From: Dasania marina DSM 21967
Lineage (GTDB): Bacteria; Pseudomonadota; Gammaproteobacteria; Pseudomonadales; Dasaniaceae
NCBI RefSeq assembly: GCF_000373485.1
Contig: NZ_KB891576.1
Span: forward strand, 434,001-498,000
Direction of reading: 5' to 3'
DNA length: 64,000 bases
Positions within the stretch are counted from its first letter, which is position 1. Each line of letters begins with the position of its first letter. The position numbers and the translations under genes are program-made. The notes under the pieces were generated by a model, which was given only the letters and a program-made list of their open reading frames with translations, ran no database searches and was not told the origin of the DNA. Shown one piece after another: positions 49,360 through 58,460 of this stretch.

Positions 49360-50319
49360 TTAAACCGCTAAGGTATCGCCCTCGTTACCCTGTTCACAGG
49401 GCGAGGCCAGCCACTCAAAAGCACCCTCATGGCTGGAATCATGCAAGGTCGCATTAATCGCCCGTAATAGTGCCTTGAGTTTTTGCTCCATTTCCAAGCT
49501 TTTGTCATAACAAACAAAATAGGTAATGGTGGAGTGTATATGTGGTAACACGGTGGCTAAATGGCCTTGCGCTATGTCTTGCGCCACTAAATAGTGCGGT
49601 AAATACGCTATACCCAAGCCCGCCCTGACTGCCTCTACTATCGCCAAGGTATTATTAATATAGGTCACCTGGTCAGTGGCTATGGCTAATTCAGGATTAT
49701 CCGAGAGTAACGATGTCCAATCACTATCATCCATTTGCCCCATAATAATTTGGTGCGTGCTTAAGGCCTCGGCACTAGTAATACTGCCATGCTGGGCCTG
49801 ATACTCCGGCGACACCACCAATTGCATTTTCACCTTCATTAACGGTTTATAGTGCAAACCCTCAACCAGAGTGTTTACCCGTATAGCCACATCAATATTA
49901 TTAGCCACTATATCAACTAGCTTATCTTCCAAGGCCAGTTTTAATTTTAAATCGGGATGTTGTTTTTTAACATTGGCCACCACCTTGGGCATAAAAACTG
50001 AGCCAAAACAGGTAGGCGCCGCTATGGTAAAGCTGCCCCCCACGCTTTTGCCGCTAAGGCTTTCAAAAACCTGATCCAGCTCCGAAAAAATAGATTGGCA
50101 CTTCGTCGCCAATACTTCACCGGTAGCCGTTAACCGCACCGTGTTGCGGCAGCGCCTATCCAGCAACTGCACATTGAGTAAGGATTCTAACTTTTTTATT
50201 TGGTAGCTAACCGCCGACTGGGTGACGCATAGCTCCTCGGCGGCGCGAGTAAAACTATGGTATTTAGCTACCGTGTAAAAACCGTAAAGATGCGAGAGGT
50301 GATGTCGTGTTGCTGCCAT
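49360..50319 (-). CDS. LysR-family transcriptional regulator
   Basis: 319 residues. A winged helix-turn-helix (FYTVAKYHSFTRAAEELCVTQSAVSYQIKKLE, about 13-45) is followed by a LysR substrate-binding domain (GSFTIAAPTCFGSVFMPKVV onward). The adjacent cupin/FAD-oxidoreductase pair on the same strand is the likely target; the effector is unknown. A 106-base gap separates it from the cupin, so it may be cotranscribed or act on a promoter there. No clear ribosome site is visible at the ATG. Confidence 0.9.
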   Translation of the reverse strand: MAATRHHLSHLYGFYTVAKYHSFTRAAEELCVTQSAVSYQIKKLESLLNVQLLDRRCRNTVRLTATGEVLATKCQSIFSELDQVFESLSGKSVGGSFTIAAPTCFGSVFMPKVVANVKKQHPDLKLKLALEDKLVDIVANNIDVAIRVNTLVEGLHYKPLMKVKMQLVVSPEYQAQHGSITSAEALSTHQIIMGQMDDSDWTSLLSDNPELAIATDQVTYINNTLAIVEAVRAGLGIAYLPHYLVAQDIAQGHLATVLPHIHSTITYFVCYDKSLEMEQKLKALLRAINATLHDSSHEGAFEWLASPCEQGNEGDTLAV

Positions 50320-50928
50320 CGTTTTTATATCCGCTATTAATTATTTTTATATCCATGACAGTAAAAACCGTTATTCCCTTAACTAAAGCGAGTCACTATA
50401 CACACTAAAGCCCTGCTTTAGAATGCTCAATAAGAGGCATAAACCTAGGTGAAAATCGTCCTACTACCGAGAAAAACCCTGCATCTGTAAGCATAGCCGT
50501 TATTAAAATAATTGACGGCATCTTTTCAAATAATTAATAGCGACACACCCCTAATCACTGAGCTTATAAACCCTATCAATTATTTTAATAGACATCGCTA
50601 AAAAGTCAGATTATCTACCGTAAAAATGCCGTAAATTATCGCTAAACCACTGTTTATAAAAGACTTTTTAAAAACAGTAGCAAACTAACCCTACTAACAA
50701 ATTTGATTTATGGAAATAATTTTTCGGCCAAAAAAATAGAGCTAAATCCGATTGATAACTCTTATTAAAAAATTTGACTAGCTAGCCTTGCAAAATGCTA
50801 ACACTATCGAAAAACGGCATCGCTAAATGCATTACAGATCACAGTCCTAAATAACTGGCTGGTATTTATCCCTGTCACCCATACAGCAAAAAAATAGCAC
50901 AACAATAAAGCAACCCTGTGGGGTCATG
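50320..50928. other. AT-rich intergenic region, no gene
   Basis: 609 bases between the divergent LysR and the first amine oxidase. It is strongly AT-rich compared with the flanking genes. No ORF with a ribosome site, no hairpin terminator and no recognisable repeat were found. It must hold the promoters of both genes. Confidence 0.5.
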
Positions 50929-50971
50929 TTAACAACAACAAAAATAGATCAACGATAGTAAGGAGAGTCTC
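50929..50971 (+). promoter_or_regulatory. Leader of amine oxidase 1, shared with oxidase 2
   Basis: The 43 bases before the ATG begin TTAACAACAACAAAAATAGA and end with GGAGAG six to eight bases before the start. Nearly the same leader precedes the second oxidase (53100-53140), so the duplicated unit includes the 5' untranslated part. Confidence 0.6.
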
Positions 50972-52657
50972 ATGGGCCGTAAATCACGTCGTTCCAATAA
51001 CCCCATTGCCAGCTTAATCAAACGTCTTCAATGGGCACACAACACCTCTAAGCAAACCGGCATACCCACCGATGAGCTGCTAGATCAATTGAAAGAACAG
51101 AAAAAAATACAACATGCACAGCGCCAAGAGCGACGTGACTTTGTTAAACACATGGGCATGGGGGTAGCCGCAGCGGGTGCCCTGGGTGCCGCAGCACCCA
51201 GTTTCGCAGGCAAGGGTGGCAAACCACCATCACCGCCACCTTCAGGTAATGTAGGTGTTGCCATTATCGGTGGCGGCTTAGCGGGCTTGCGCTGTGCTCA
51301 CCGCTTACAGCAATACGGTATTAGCTCAAAAATTTATGAGGCCAGCACCCGTATAGGTGGTCGCTGCTTTACTACCCGCGGATTTTTCGACGATGGTATG
51401 AACGTAGAGCGCGGTGGTGAGCTTATCTCTACCGAACACAGCGCCACTCGTAACCTGGTTAACTCCCTGGGCTTAACGTTGGAAGACGTAGGCGGCGGTT
51501 CCTTACCTGGTGGTGAAGAGCTGTATCATGTAAACAATCAACTCTACACAGAGGCACAACTAGAGAGTGATTGGCGCGATCTTTACCCCATTTTCGGCAA
51601 CACCGAAAGTGCTGCCCCTTGGCAGCCCACCTATGACAATCACAACGCTGAACATGTGCGTTTGGACCATATCAACGTTAATGACTGGATGAATCAAGTC
51701 GGCATAGGTGCCAACAGTAACTTTGGCCAACTGATGCAAGCGGATGTTATTTCAGAATATGGCTTAGCGCCCGAAGAACAAACCTGTTTGAATTTGGTTT
51801 ATCTACTGGCTTGGAACTCCATCAATAACCCGCTACCGCTAGCGGGCACCGATGAGCGCTTCCACATCGTTGGCGGTAATGATGCACTAGTGTATAAACT
51901 AGCCGATGACTTACCCAACGACACCATAGTCACCGGCAAAGCCTTAACCGCAATTACCGGTGCGGCGCAAGGCCCTTATACCTGTACCTTCAACGACGGT
52001 AGCACCACCACCGCCAACAAATTGGTATTGGCTCTGCCTTTTACTAAGCTGCGTGAAGTCAGTATTGCCCCGGCGATATGGAATACTTTCTCCAGCGCCA
52101 AGCAACAAGCCATTAATGAAATGAGCATAGGTGCCAACGGTAAAATACACATACAAACTAAATCACGGCCATGGAGTGGTGTACGCAACGTTGATGGCCA
52201 CAACATACAAATGAATGGCGTCAGTTATTCAGGCGGTGATGGCTTTGTTACCGTGTGGGATACGCAAGTTAACGGTAGCACTACCGGCAGCGTGATGTGT
52301 GATTATCTAGGGGGTCATCAAGGACGTAACCTCAGAGGCAGTCAGCCCTTTGCCAGCGCCAACAAAATCGATGTGAATAAGTTCTTAGGCCAAATCGAGC
52401 CGGTATTTCCTGGCACTACAGCAGCCTATGACCGCAAGGCACTAACCTCTAAGTGGGCAGTAAACCCCTGGTCTAAAGGTAGCTACTCTGCTCCAGGCTT
52501 AGGCCAATTCACCAGCTTCTGGGGTGCGCAATGGGAGAAAGAAACCACCAACAATGTACACTTCTGTGGTGAACATACCTCAGTAGAGTATTGGGGATTT
52601 TTGCAAGGTGCCGTAGAAACCGGTGAACGCGTAGCCACAGAAATTCACCTCAGTTAA
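50972..52657 (+). CDS. Tat-exported FAD-dependent amine oxidase, tandem copy 1
   Basis: 561 residues. A twin-arginine signal has an unusually long n-region: the RRDFVK motif is at 54-59, followed by HMGMGVAAAGALGAAAPSFAG. A proline-rich linker (about 84-90), the FAD motif AIIGGGLAGLRCAHRLQ (about 98-114), an NADP/FAD segment GGRCFTTRGFF and the MAO-type C-terminal HFCGEHTSVEYWGFLQGAVETGE follow. It is predicted to oxidise an amine or amino acid in the periplasm. A possible second basic, helical region lies at residues 1-53. Copy 2 at 53141 is highly similar throughout. The substrate is unknown. Confidence 0.9.
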   Translation: MGRKSRRSNNPIASLIKRLQWAHNTSKQTGIPTDELLDQLKEQKKIQHAQRQERRDFVKHMGMGVAAAGALGAAAPSFAGKGGKPPSPPPSGNVGVAIIGGGLAGLRCAHRLQQYGISSKIYEASTRIGGRCFTTRGFFDDGMNVERGGELISTEHSATRNLVNSLGLTLEDVGGGSLPGGEELYHVNNQLYTEAQLESDWRDLYPIFGNTESAAPWQPTYDNHNAEHVRLDHINVNDWMNQVGIGANSNFGQLMQADVISEYGLAPEEQTCLNLVYLLAWNSINNPLPLAGTDERFHIVGGNDALVYKLADDLPNDTIVTGKALTAITGAAQGPYTCTFNDGSTTTANKLVLALPFTKLREVSIAPAIWNTFSSAKQQAINEMSIGANGKIHIQTKSRPWSGVRNVDGHNIQMNGVSYSGGDGFVTVWDTQVNGSTTGSVMCDYLGGHQGRNLRGSQPFASANKIDVNKFLGQIEPVFPGTTAAYDRKALTSKWAVNPWSKGSYSAPGLGQFTSFWGAQWEKETTNNVHFCGEHTSVEYWGFLQGAVETGERVATEIHLS

Positions 52658-52720
52658 TAACACTACGCTCATTAAATAGCGGCAAGGATGGTGCTATTTA
52701 ATTATCAACAACCTCTTCGT

Positions 52721-52750
52721 AACCTGCTGGCTTAACTAGTAGGTTTTTAT
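52721..52750 (+). terminator. Rho-independent terminator after amine oxidase 1
   Basis: AACCTGCT (52721-52728) / AGTAGGTT (52738-52745), one G-U pair, followed by TTTATA; 64 bases past the stop. It implies separate transcripts for the two oxidases. Confidence 0.7.
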
Positions 52751-53099
52751 ACTATAAAACTCCCATTTCAACATTTTTATTGCCAAATATATGTTGTTTA
52801 TAGCTAATAAACGCACATCCATATTATCCACTCTCGTTAAGTCACTCTTCTATAAGAGAAATTACACAACAAATAATTATATCTACTCAATCACCTACAC
52901 TGCATGGCGGTGATTTTATAGCTGTTATCAAATATTTTGATTAGCTTCTGTCGCTCAGCTGTAACAATATCCCCTCGGCGCTAAAAAATGTTTTACCGCT
53001 AACAAAAAAATAACAATAACAAAAAATAAGCTAGCTTATTTTTTAACGCCACCTCTAATTCAGCCACGCACTCTCCCCCTAGGCTGTGTAGTTTAGTTA
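52751..53099. other. AT-rich spacer between the tandem amine oxidases
   Basis: 349 bases with no ORF of interest and no clear similarity to the region upstream of copy 1 beyond the last about 40 bases. It should contain the promoter of copy 2. Confidence 0.5.
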
Positions 53100-53140
53100 T
53101 TAACAACAAAAATAGACTAACGAAATGATAGGAGAATTCT
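53100..53140 (+). promoter_or_regulatory. Leader of amine oxidase 2
   Basis: TTAACAACAAAAATAGACTA at the start and AGGAGA close to the ATG parallel the leader at 50929-50971, with a few substitutions and a three-base difference near the start. Confidence 0.6.
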
Positions 53141-54817
53141 ATGGGCCGTAAATCACGCCGCTCAAACAACCCCATCGCAGGTTTAATTAAGCGTTTGCAA
53201 TGGGCACAACACACTTCAAAAAAAACCGGTATACCCACTGATGAGTTGCTGGATCAATTGAAGGAGCAAGAAAAAATCCAGTATGCACAGCGCACGGAGC
53301 GACGCGACTTTGTTAAACATATGGGTATGGGTGTAGCCGCTGCCGGCGCTTTAGGTGTAGCAGCACCTAGCTTTGCAGGCAAAAAGCCACCGCCACCACC
53401 GTCAGGTAATGTAGGCGTTGCTATTATCGGCGGCGGTTTAGCCGGTTTGCGCTGCGCCCATAGATTGCAGCAGTACGGCATAAGCTCAAAAATTTATGAA
53501 GCCAATACCCGCATAGGTGGCCGCTGCTTTACTACCCGTGGATTTTTCGACGACGGCATGAATGTTGAACGCGGTGGTGAGCTAATTTCTACCGAGCACA
53601 GCAATATACGCAACCTAGTTAATCAACTAGGCCTAAGCCTAGAAGATGTAGGTGGTGGCGCCCTGCCCGGCGGTGAAGAGCTTTACCGTGTTAACAACCA
53701 GTTCTATACCGAAGCCCAGTTAAGCAGCGACTGGAACTCTATACACACTATTTTTGGCAACACCGAAAGTGCCGCCCCTTGGCAGCCCACCTATGACAAT
53801 CACAATGCTGAGCATGTACGCTTAGATTATACAGACGTAAATACTTGGTTAGATGACGTAGGCATAGGCGCCAGCAGCAACTTTGGCCAACTGATGCAAG
53901 CCGATGTTATTTCGGAATACGGCCTAGCTCCCGAAGAACAAACCTGCTTGAACTTGGTTTATTTAATGGCATGGAATTCCATTAATAATCCCTTACCGAT
54001 AGCGGGTACCGACGAACGCTACCACATAGCTGGCGGTAATGACTCCTTGGTATACGCCATGTCTGACGATTTACCAGTAGACACCATAGTCACTGGCAAA
54101 GCTTTAACCGCTATTACCGGCAATGCGCAAGGCCCTTATACCTGCACCTTTAACGACGGTAGCACCACCACCGCCGATAAGCTGGTATTGGCTCTGCCTT
54201 TTACCAAGCTGCGCGAAGTCAGTATTGCCCCGGCAATATGGAACACCTTCTCCAGCGCCAAGCAGCAAGCGATTAATGAAATGAGCATAGGCGCTAACGG
54301 TAAGATACATATACAAACCGATTCACGCCCATGGGATGCAGTACGTAACATTGACGGCCACAACATACAAATGAATGGCGTTAGCTATTCCGGTGGCGAT
54401 GGCTTTGTTACGGTATGGGATACTCAAGTTGGCAGTGGCACAACCGGCAGCGTCATGTGTGATTACTTAGGGGGCCATCAAGGCCGAAACCTTAGTGGTA
54501 ACCAGCCTTTTGGCAACGCCAGTAACCCCAACGTCAATAACTTCCTAAGCCAAATCGAGCCGGTATTCCCTGGCACTACCGCCGCCTACGACAATAAAGC
54601 CCTAAAATCTAAGTGGACGGTAAACCCTTGGTCTAAAGGTAGTTACTCTACCCCAGGCCTAGGCCAGTTCACCAGATTTTGGGGTGCGCAGTGGGAGAAA
54701 GAAACCACTAATAACGTACATTTCTGCGGCGAGCATACGTCAGTAGAATACTGGGGCTTCTTGCAAGGTGCCGTAGAAACCGGCGAACGCGCAGCCACGG
54801 AAATTTTCCAAAGCTAA
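53141..54817 (+). CDS. Tat-exported FAD-dependent amine oxidase, tandem copy 2
   Basis: 558 residues, the same architecture as copy 1: a long n-region, RRDFVKHMGMGVAAAGALG twin-arginine signal, a shorter proline linker (three residues less), the FAD motif AIIGGGLAGLRC and FCGEHTSVEYWGF. By eye identity to copy 1 is well above 80%. Many differences are silent third-position changes, and amino acid changes cluster in a few stretches (such as residues 155-200 and 290-310). Both copies keep all flavin-site residues, so both are probably functional, perhaps with different substrate range or expression. A strong terminator follows. Confidence 0.9.
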   Translation: MGRKSRRSNNPIAGLIKRLQWAQHTSKKTGIPTDELLDQLKEQEKIQYAQRTERRDFVKHMGMGVAAAGALGVAAPSFAGKKPPPPPSGNVGVAIIGGGLAGLRCAHRLQQYGISSKIYEANTRIGGRCFTTRGFFDDGMNVERGGELISTEHSNIRNLVNQLGLSLEDVGGGALPGGEELYRVNNQFYTEAQLSSDWNSIHTIFGNTESAAPWQPTYDNHNAEHVRLDYTDVNTWLDDVGIGASSNFGQLMQADVISEYGLAPEEQTCLNLVYLMAWNSINNPLPIAGTDERYHIAGGNDSLVYAMSDDLPVDTIVTGKALTAITGNAQGPYTCTFNDGSTTTADKLVLALPFTKLREVSIAPAIWNTFSSAKQQAINEMSIGANGKIHIQTDSRPWDAVRNIDGHNIQMNGVSYSGGDGFVTVWDTQVGSGTTGSVMCDYLGGHQGRNLSGNQPFGNASNPNVNNFLSQIEPVFPGTTAAYDNKALKSKWTVNPWSKGSYSTPGLGQFTRFWGAQWEKETTNNVHFCGEHTSVEYWGFLQGAVETGERAATEIFQS

Positions 54818-54840
54818 GCTAGCCATTCAAGCTATAGACC

Positions 54841-54872
54841 AAACCCGGCTTATCTTTTAACCGGGTTTTTTT
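54841..54872. terminator. Rho-independent terminator between amine oxidase 2 and AraC
   Basis: AAACCCGG (54841-54848) / CCGGGTTT (54861-54868) followed by TTTT on the plus strand. It lies between the stops of two convergent genes; the plus-strand tail is the better one. Confidence 0.85.
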
Positions 54873-54883
54873 ATGGCTAGCGA

Positions 54884-55660
54884 TTAAGCCTGGCTGTTTT
54901 TTAAATAGGCTTTTGGGGTTAGACCTGTGTGTTGTTTAAAAAACTTATAAAAGGTTGAAGTCGAATTAAAACCCACCTGCAAGGCAGCGTCACTAATATT
55001 ATGGCTAAAGTCATCACTTAATAATTTCAGTAAATGTTCTATCCGCGACAAATTTACATATTCATAAAAACTTTTTTGTAAGCCACTATTCAGTGCATAG
55101 GATATTTGGTTGCGGGTATAGCCGGTAGCCTTAGCCACTTGCGCTAGGTTTAAACGGCTATCTAAGTAGGGTTGATGCTTTTCAAAGTAATCGCGTAGAT
55201 CCTGTAACAAAATCTGCAGGCGACTATCGTCTAAACCTATCTTGCCTTTTTTCTCGCTACTCAACTCTTCTTGCGAACGTATTAATGATGAATACTCATT
55301 AATACGAATAATCTTGCCATCCGACACCGTTAAGGCCTCGCTGGAGCGATAATGGTAAATCTTGTTATTGGCACGTTTAATGGAATAGTTGTATTGAATA
55401 AACGCCGTATCGCCATCCACTCTTATGCGATCGGTGTGCTGCAAGGTCACTAGACTGGGGGTTAACAAGGTAAAGGTAAGGTAGTCGGCTAACTCGTCGC
55501 GGGTAATTTCTATATTATTAAGATAATCAAAATAGCGTATATCGGGGTGATACAGCGACATAATGCCGGTGATATCGCCCTGCAACCAATACTGGTGGTG
55601 GCGGCTCACTATAGCCAAGGTTTGTTCGCTACCCGTCGAATTATCTGTGTGCTTTGCCAT
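54884..55660 (-). CDS. AraC-family regulator with SnoaL/NTF2-like sensor domain
   Basis: 258 residues. The first about 130 match a SnoaL-like/NTF2 fold: HHQYWLQGDITGIMSLYHPDIRYFDYLNNIEITRDELADYL, and later YNYSIKRANNKIYHYRSSEALTVSDGKIIRINEY. A C-terminal AraC double helix-turn-helix follows (LNLAQVAKATGYTRNQISYALNSGL ... ISDAALQVGFNSTSTFYKFFKQHTGLTPKAYL). The sensor presumably binds a small ligand. Its position beside the amine oxidases makes them plausible targets. The domain combination is uncommon; most AraC proteins use a cupin-like sensor. Confidence 0.88.
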   Translation of the reverse strand: MAKHTDNSTGSEQTLAIVSRHHQYWLQGDITGIMSLYHPDIRYFDYLNNIEITRDELADYLTFTLLTPSLVTLQHTDRIRVDGDTAFIQYNYSIKRANNKIYHYRSSEALTVSDGKIIRINEYSSLIRSQEELSSEKKGKIGLDDSRLQILLQDLRDYFEKHQPYLDSRLNLAQVAKATGYTRNQISYALNSGLQKSFYEYVNLSRIEHLLKLLSDDFSHNISDAALQVGFNSTSTFYKFFKQHTGLTPKAYLKNSQA

Positions 55661-55895
55661 ACCACCCTATACCGCTTTAGCTATGATGCCTGAGAGTTGA
55701 ACTACTGGGGCGACAAATTCTATGCTAAAGGCTGAATAAAGCAAATGGCTAAAACGCAGCCATAAAAAATCCCACTACAATCGGCCTGGCATTTAATAAG
55801 TGCAACAAGTATTGCCCCCCGCATTACTTATTTTCTTATTGTAACAACACCATTGTGACTGAGTGGGATTTAAAACGGTTTACGTAACTAGGCGC

Positions 55896-57095
55896 TTATA
55901 ACTCTTCGATGATATTGGTTTCAATTTCAACGTGAAAACGCCTGCGTTTCACCTCTTTGAAATACTCCTCTACATCGTAATATTCTTCAGGCCCCCAAAC
56001 ACCGGGCTTTAAGGCATTGCGTAATAATAACTGCGCGCCTATAGAGACATTCATAGAGGTAGCGGCATCGTTATAGGCTTCGTATAAAGGATCGGGCTTG
56101 GAAGACACCACACACTTCACCCGTGTTTTCTTACCATCCTTCATGCCTTCGCCTATGGCAAAGTGAATCTCATAACCTTCCTGCTCGGGAATTTTATCAT
56201 TATTGCGCTCTATATTGCGGCGTATCACCGCTTGCAAATACTCTACCGGTTTAATATCCACACCCTTGATAGTAATAGGGTCGTCAAAATCACCGAAACC
56301 AGCTTTGACTATGCCTACCCAAGCTTCGTGCTCGCGGGCCGGTAAGGATAACTTCCAAGTAAACTCTTTAATGCCTTTATCGGCAAAGCCTTGGGCAAAG
56401 GGTACGGTTAGCGGCTCGGAATGTTGTGAGTAGATAAATTCAGTGGTACCCCAGGGCTCGGGCAAGTCGATAATTTCATTACCGGTTTGTGGACCCACTT
56501 CACGCAAAGCGCCTTCTAAAAACTGCTGGCTGTTGTTAGCGTATTCACCCAACACGGTAGACTCGCTATAAGGCGGCACCAGTATGGGGTTTTCTGGCCC
56601 TTCAATTTCGGCAGCCCAATACAGATTAATTTTATCGATAGTATCTAAGCGCTCGGCTACCGCCTTGCAAGTCATATTGGACATACCGGGGTCAGCACCC
56701 AAACCTAATACCGCAGTCACGCCAGCTTTTTCCCACTCGGCATGCTCTTTCTTTTGCTTAACGGTATACACACCCATGCCGCCGTAATCTACATAGGGGG
56801 TTTTAGCTTCTAAGCAGTAATGGAAAATATCCATTTGATAGCCCGCAAAAGTCGGCACGGCATTGATGCAGATATCAGCATTGCGCAGCAGCTCCATGGT
56901 GGCGTCTTTATTGGTTACATCGAGAATAACCGAGCTAATACGCTCATCGTTTAACTCGCCTAATAATTCATCCATACGCTGTGGTGAAACATCAGCCACT
57001 ACCAAGCTATCTACACCTGAGGATAATTCCGATACCAAGTCCCTAACCGTGCCGGACCCCATAAGGCCAGCGCCACCTAAAATTACAATATTCAT
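55896..57095 (-). CDS. Saccharopine-dehydrogenase-like NAD(P)-dependent enzyme
   Basis: 399 residues. The Rossmann motif MNIVILGGAGLMGSGTVRDL opens the protein. The Sacchrp_dh family regions DICINAVPTFAGYQMDIFHYCLEAKTPYVDYGG and GLGADPGMSNMTCKAVAERL follow. Relatives include saccharopine dehydrogenase, lysine-6-dehydrogenase and carboxynorspermidine synthase. The last would fit a polyamine theme, but its diagnostic residues cannot be checked by eye, so I leave the substrate open. TTG two codons upstream is possible; ATG with GAGG upstream is chosen. It is last in the minus-strand run that begins with the kinase at 61915. Confidence 0.83.
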   Translation of the reverse strand: MNIVILGGAGLMGSGTVRDLVSELSSGVDSLVVADVSPQRMDELLGELNDERISSVILDVTNKDATMELLRNADICINAVPTFAGYQMDIFHYCLEAKTPYVDYGGMGVYTVKQKKEHAEWEKAGVTAVLGLGADPGMSNMTCKAVAERLDTIDKINLYWAAEIEGPENPILVPPYSESTVLGEYANNSQQFLEGALREVGPQTGNEIIDLPEPWGTTEFIYSQHSEPLTVPFAQGFADKGIKEFTWKLSLPAREHEAWVGIVKAGFGDFDDPITIKGVDIKPVEYLQAVIRRNIERNNDKIPEQEGYEIHFAIGEGMKDGKKTRVKCVVSSKPDPLYEAYNDAATSMNVSIGAQLLLRNALKPGVWGPEEYYDVEEYFKEVKRRRFHVEIETNIIEEL

Positions 57096-57183
57096 TAACA
57101 ACCTCTTATGTCATTTTTTTAATCAAACACACAAACCATAACGCCCTGTTAGTAGCGTTACTATTTACTTAATTCGTTTTTTT

Positions 57184-58419
57184 TTACGCTTTGTTATTTG
57201 TATTAGCGCTCCTCAAAGTGCGGTTATTTAACGTCCCCAAAGCGATTAAGGCGCACAGCAAGGTAAGCCCCACCACACCAGCGGCCACCCAACCCATTAA
57301 TACATAGCCACCGGCATCTAAAATATAACCCGAAATAACCGGTGCCACTGCCGAGCCAGCAATCAGCAAACCACCCGATGCCGCCACGATGCGGCCATCT
57401 TTATCCAACTCGGCAGCTAATGAGGTTAAGTAGGCTAGGGAATAAAAATAACTAATAGAAATTAGCGACACCGTCGCGGTATACAACGCCACAGAATCGG
57501 TGGATAGCAACACCATCACGGTGACTAGGCCTGAACCCAACACACCAATAATGACCGGCATTTTTAAGCCAAAACGCGAACCCATCAAAGTTGCAATAAC
57601 CGGCCCTAATAAACCCAATACCGCTTGCAGCGACAGTAAATTACCCACCTCTGCCGAAGAGTAACCGACGCCAGCACCTATACGCTCGACAAAAGCCCAG
57701 GACATGGTGTCGCGCATTTGAAAGCAAAACATAGCCAACATCATCACTATGCCCGCCAGCGAAAACAGCTGTTTGTTATTAGTGCCTGCCGCGGCTTCAG
57801 CATGTACTGCAGCGCTGGGGTGTTGCGGTAAACCCAACAGCAACAAGCTGACCACCGCAATGGTTGCCGCCAATGCGCCGTAGCTGCCCTGGTAACCATA
57901 CATATCGCCTACCCGCGCAAAGATCATCATTAAGGCCACCATAATCACCACAAAAAAGATGGACATATGAGCGGCCATTTTTTCTGGGTTTTTAGAACAG
58001 GCCACCGTGGCATTACCAGCGGCCAGTGCCAAGCCACAACCTAGGCCAGCAATCGCGCGGCACAGCATCAGTAATTCATAAGACAGGCTAGTCATGCTCA
58101 CTAGGTTGGCGGCTATCGCCAAGGCAGCACCACTCATAGCTAGAGTACGACGCGGCAAGCGCCCTATCCACGGTGCCACTATAAATGAGCCTAGGGTTAC
58201 CGACAGCAATTCGGCGCTGCCCAACCAACCGGCCTGCGAACCACTTAAACCCAAGGAGCTCATGGTGGCACCGATTAAAAAAGGCAGCACTAATAAAGAC
58301 AACATACCTATGCCATAGGCTGCCGCAGCGGCACCTAAGGTGGCGGGCCAATCATCAGGCAGTGAGTCTTTTAATAAGCCGTTTTTACTATCGGCTATGG
58401 TGTTATCTAAGCTATTCAT
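57184..58419 (-). CDS. Major facilitator superfamily transporter
   Basis: 411 residues, about twelve membrane helices with the MFS central loop. Motif-like sequences are APWIGRLPRRTLAMSG (loop 2-3 region), ATVACSKNPEKMAAHMS and TLMGSRFGLKMPVIIG. It resembles sugar/drug-proton type permeases; the substrate is unknown. It lies between the nucleotidyltransferase (41 bases upstream) and the saccharopine-like gene (88 bases downstream), so it may import or export the pathway's metabolite. Confidence 0.88.
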   Translation of the reverse strand: MNSLDNTIADSKNGLLKDSLPDDWPATLGAAAAAYGIGMLSLLVLPFLIGATMSSLGLSGSQAGWLGSAELLSVTLGSFIVAPWIGRLPRRTLAMSGAALAIAANLVSMTSLSYELLMLCRAIAGLGCGLALAAGNATVACSKNPEKMAAHMSIFFVVIMVALMMIFARVGDMYGYQGSYGALAATIAVVSLLLLGLPQHPSAAVHAEAAAGTNNKQLFSLAGIVMMLAMFCFQMRDTMSWAFVERIGAGVGYSSAEVGNLLSLQAVLGLLGPVIATLMGSRFGLKMPVIIGVLGSGLVTVMVLLSTDSVALYTATVSLISISYFYSLAYLTSLAAELDKDGRIVAASGGLLIAGSAVAPVISGYILDAGGYVLMGWVAAGVVGLTLLCALIALGTLNNRTLRSANTNNKA

Positions 58420-58460
58420 GGGGGGACCTGCTATTTATTATTGAATGGGCGCTAACTGTA

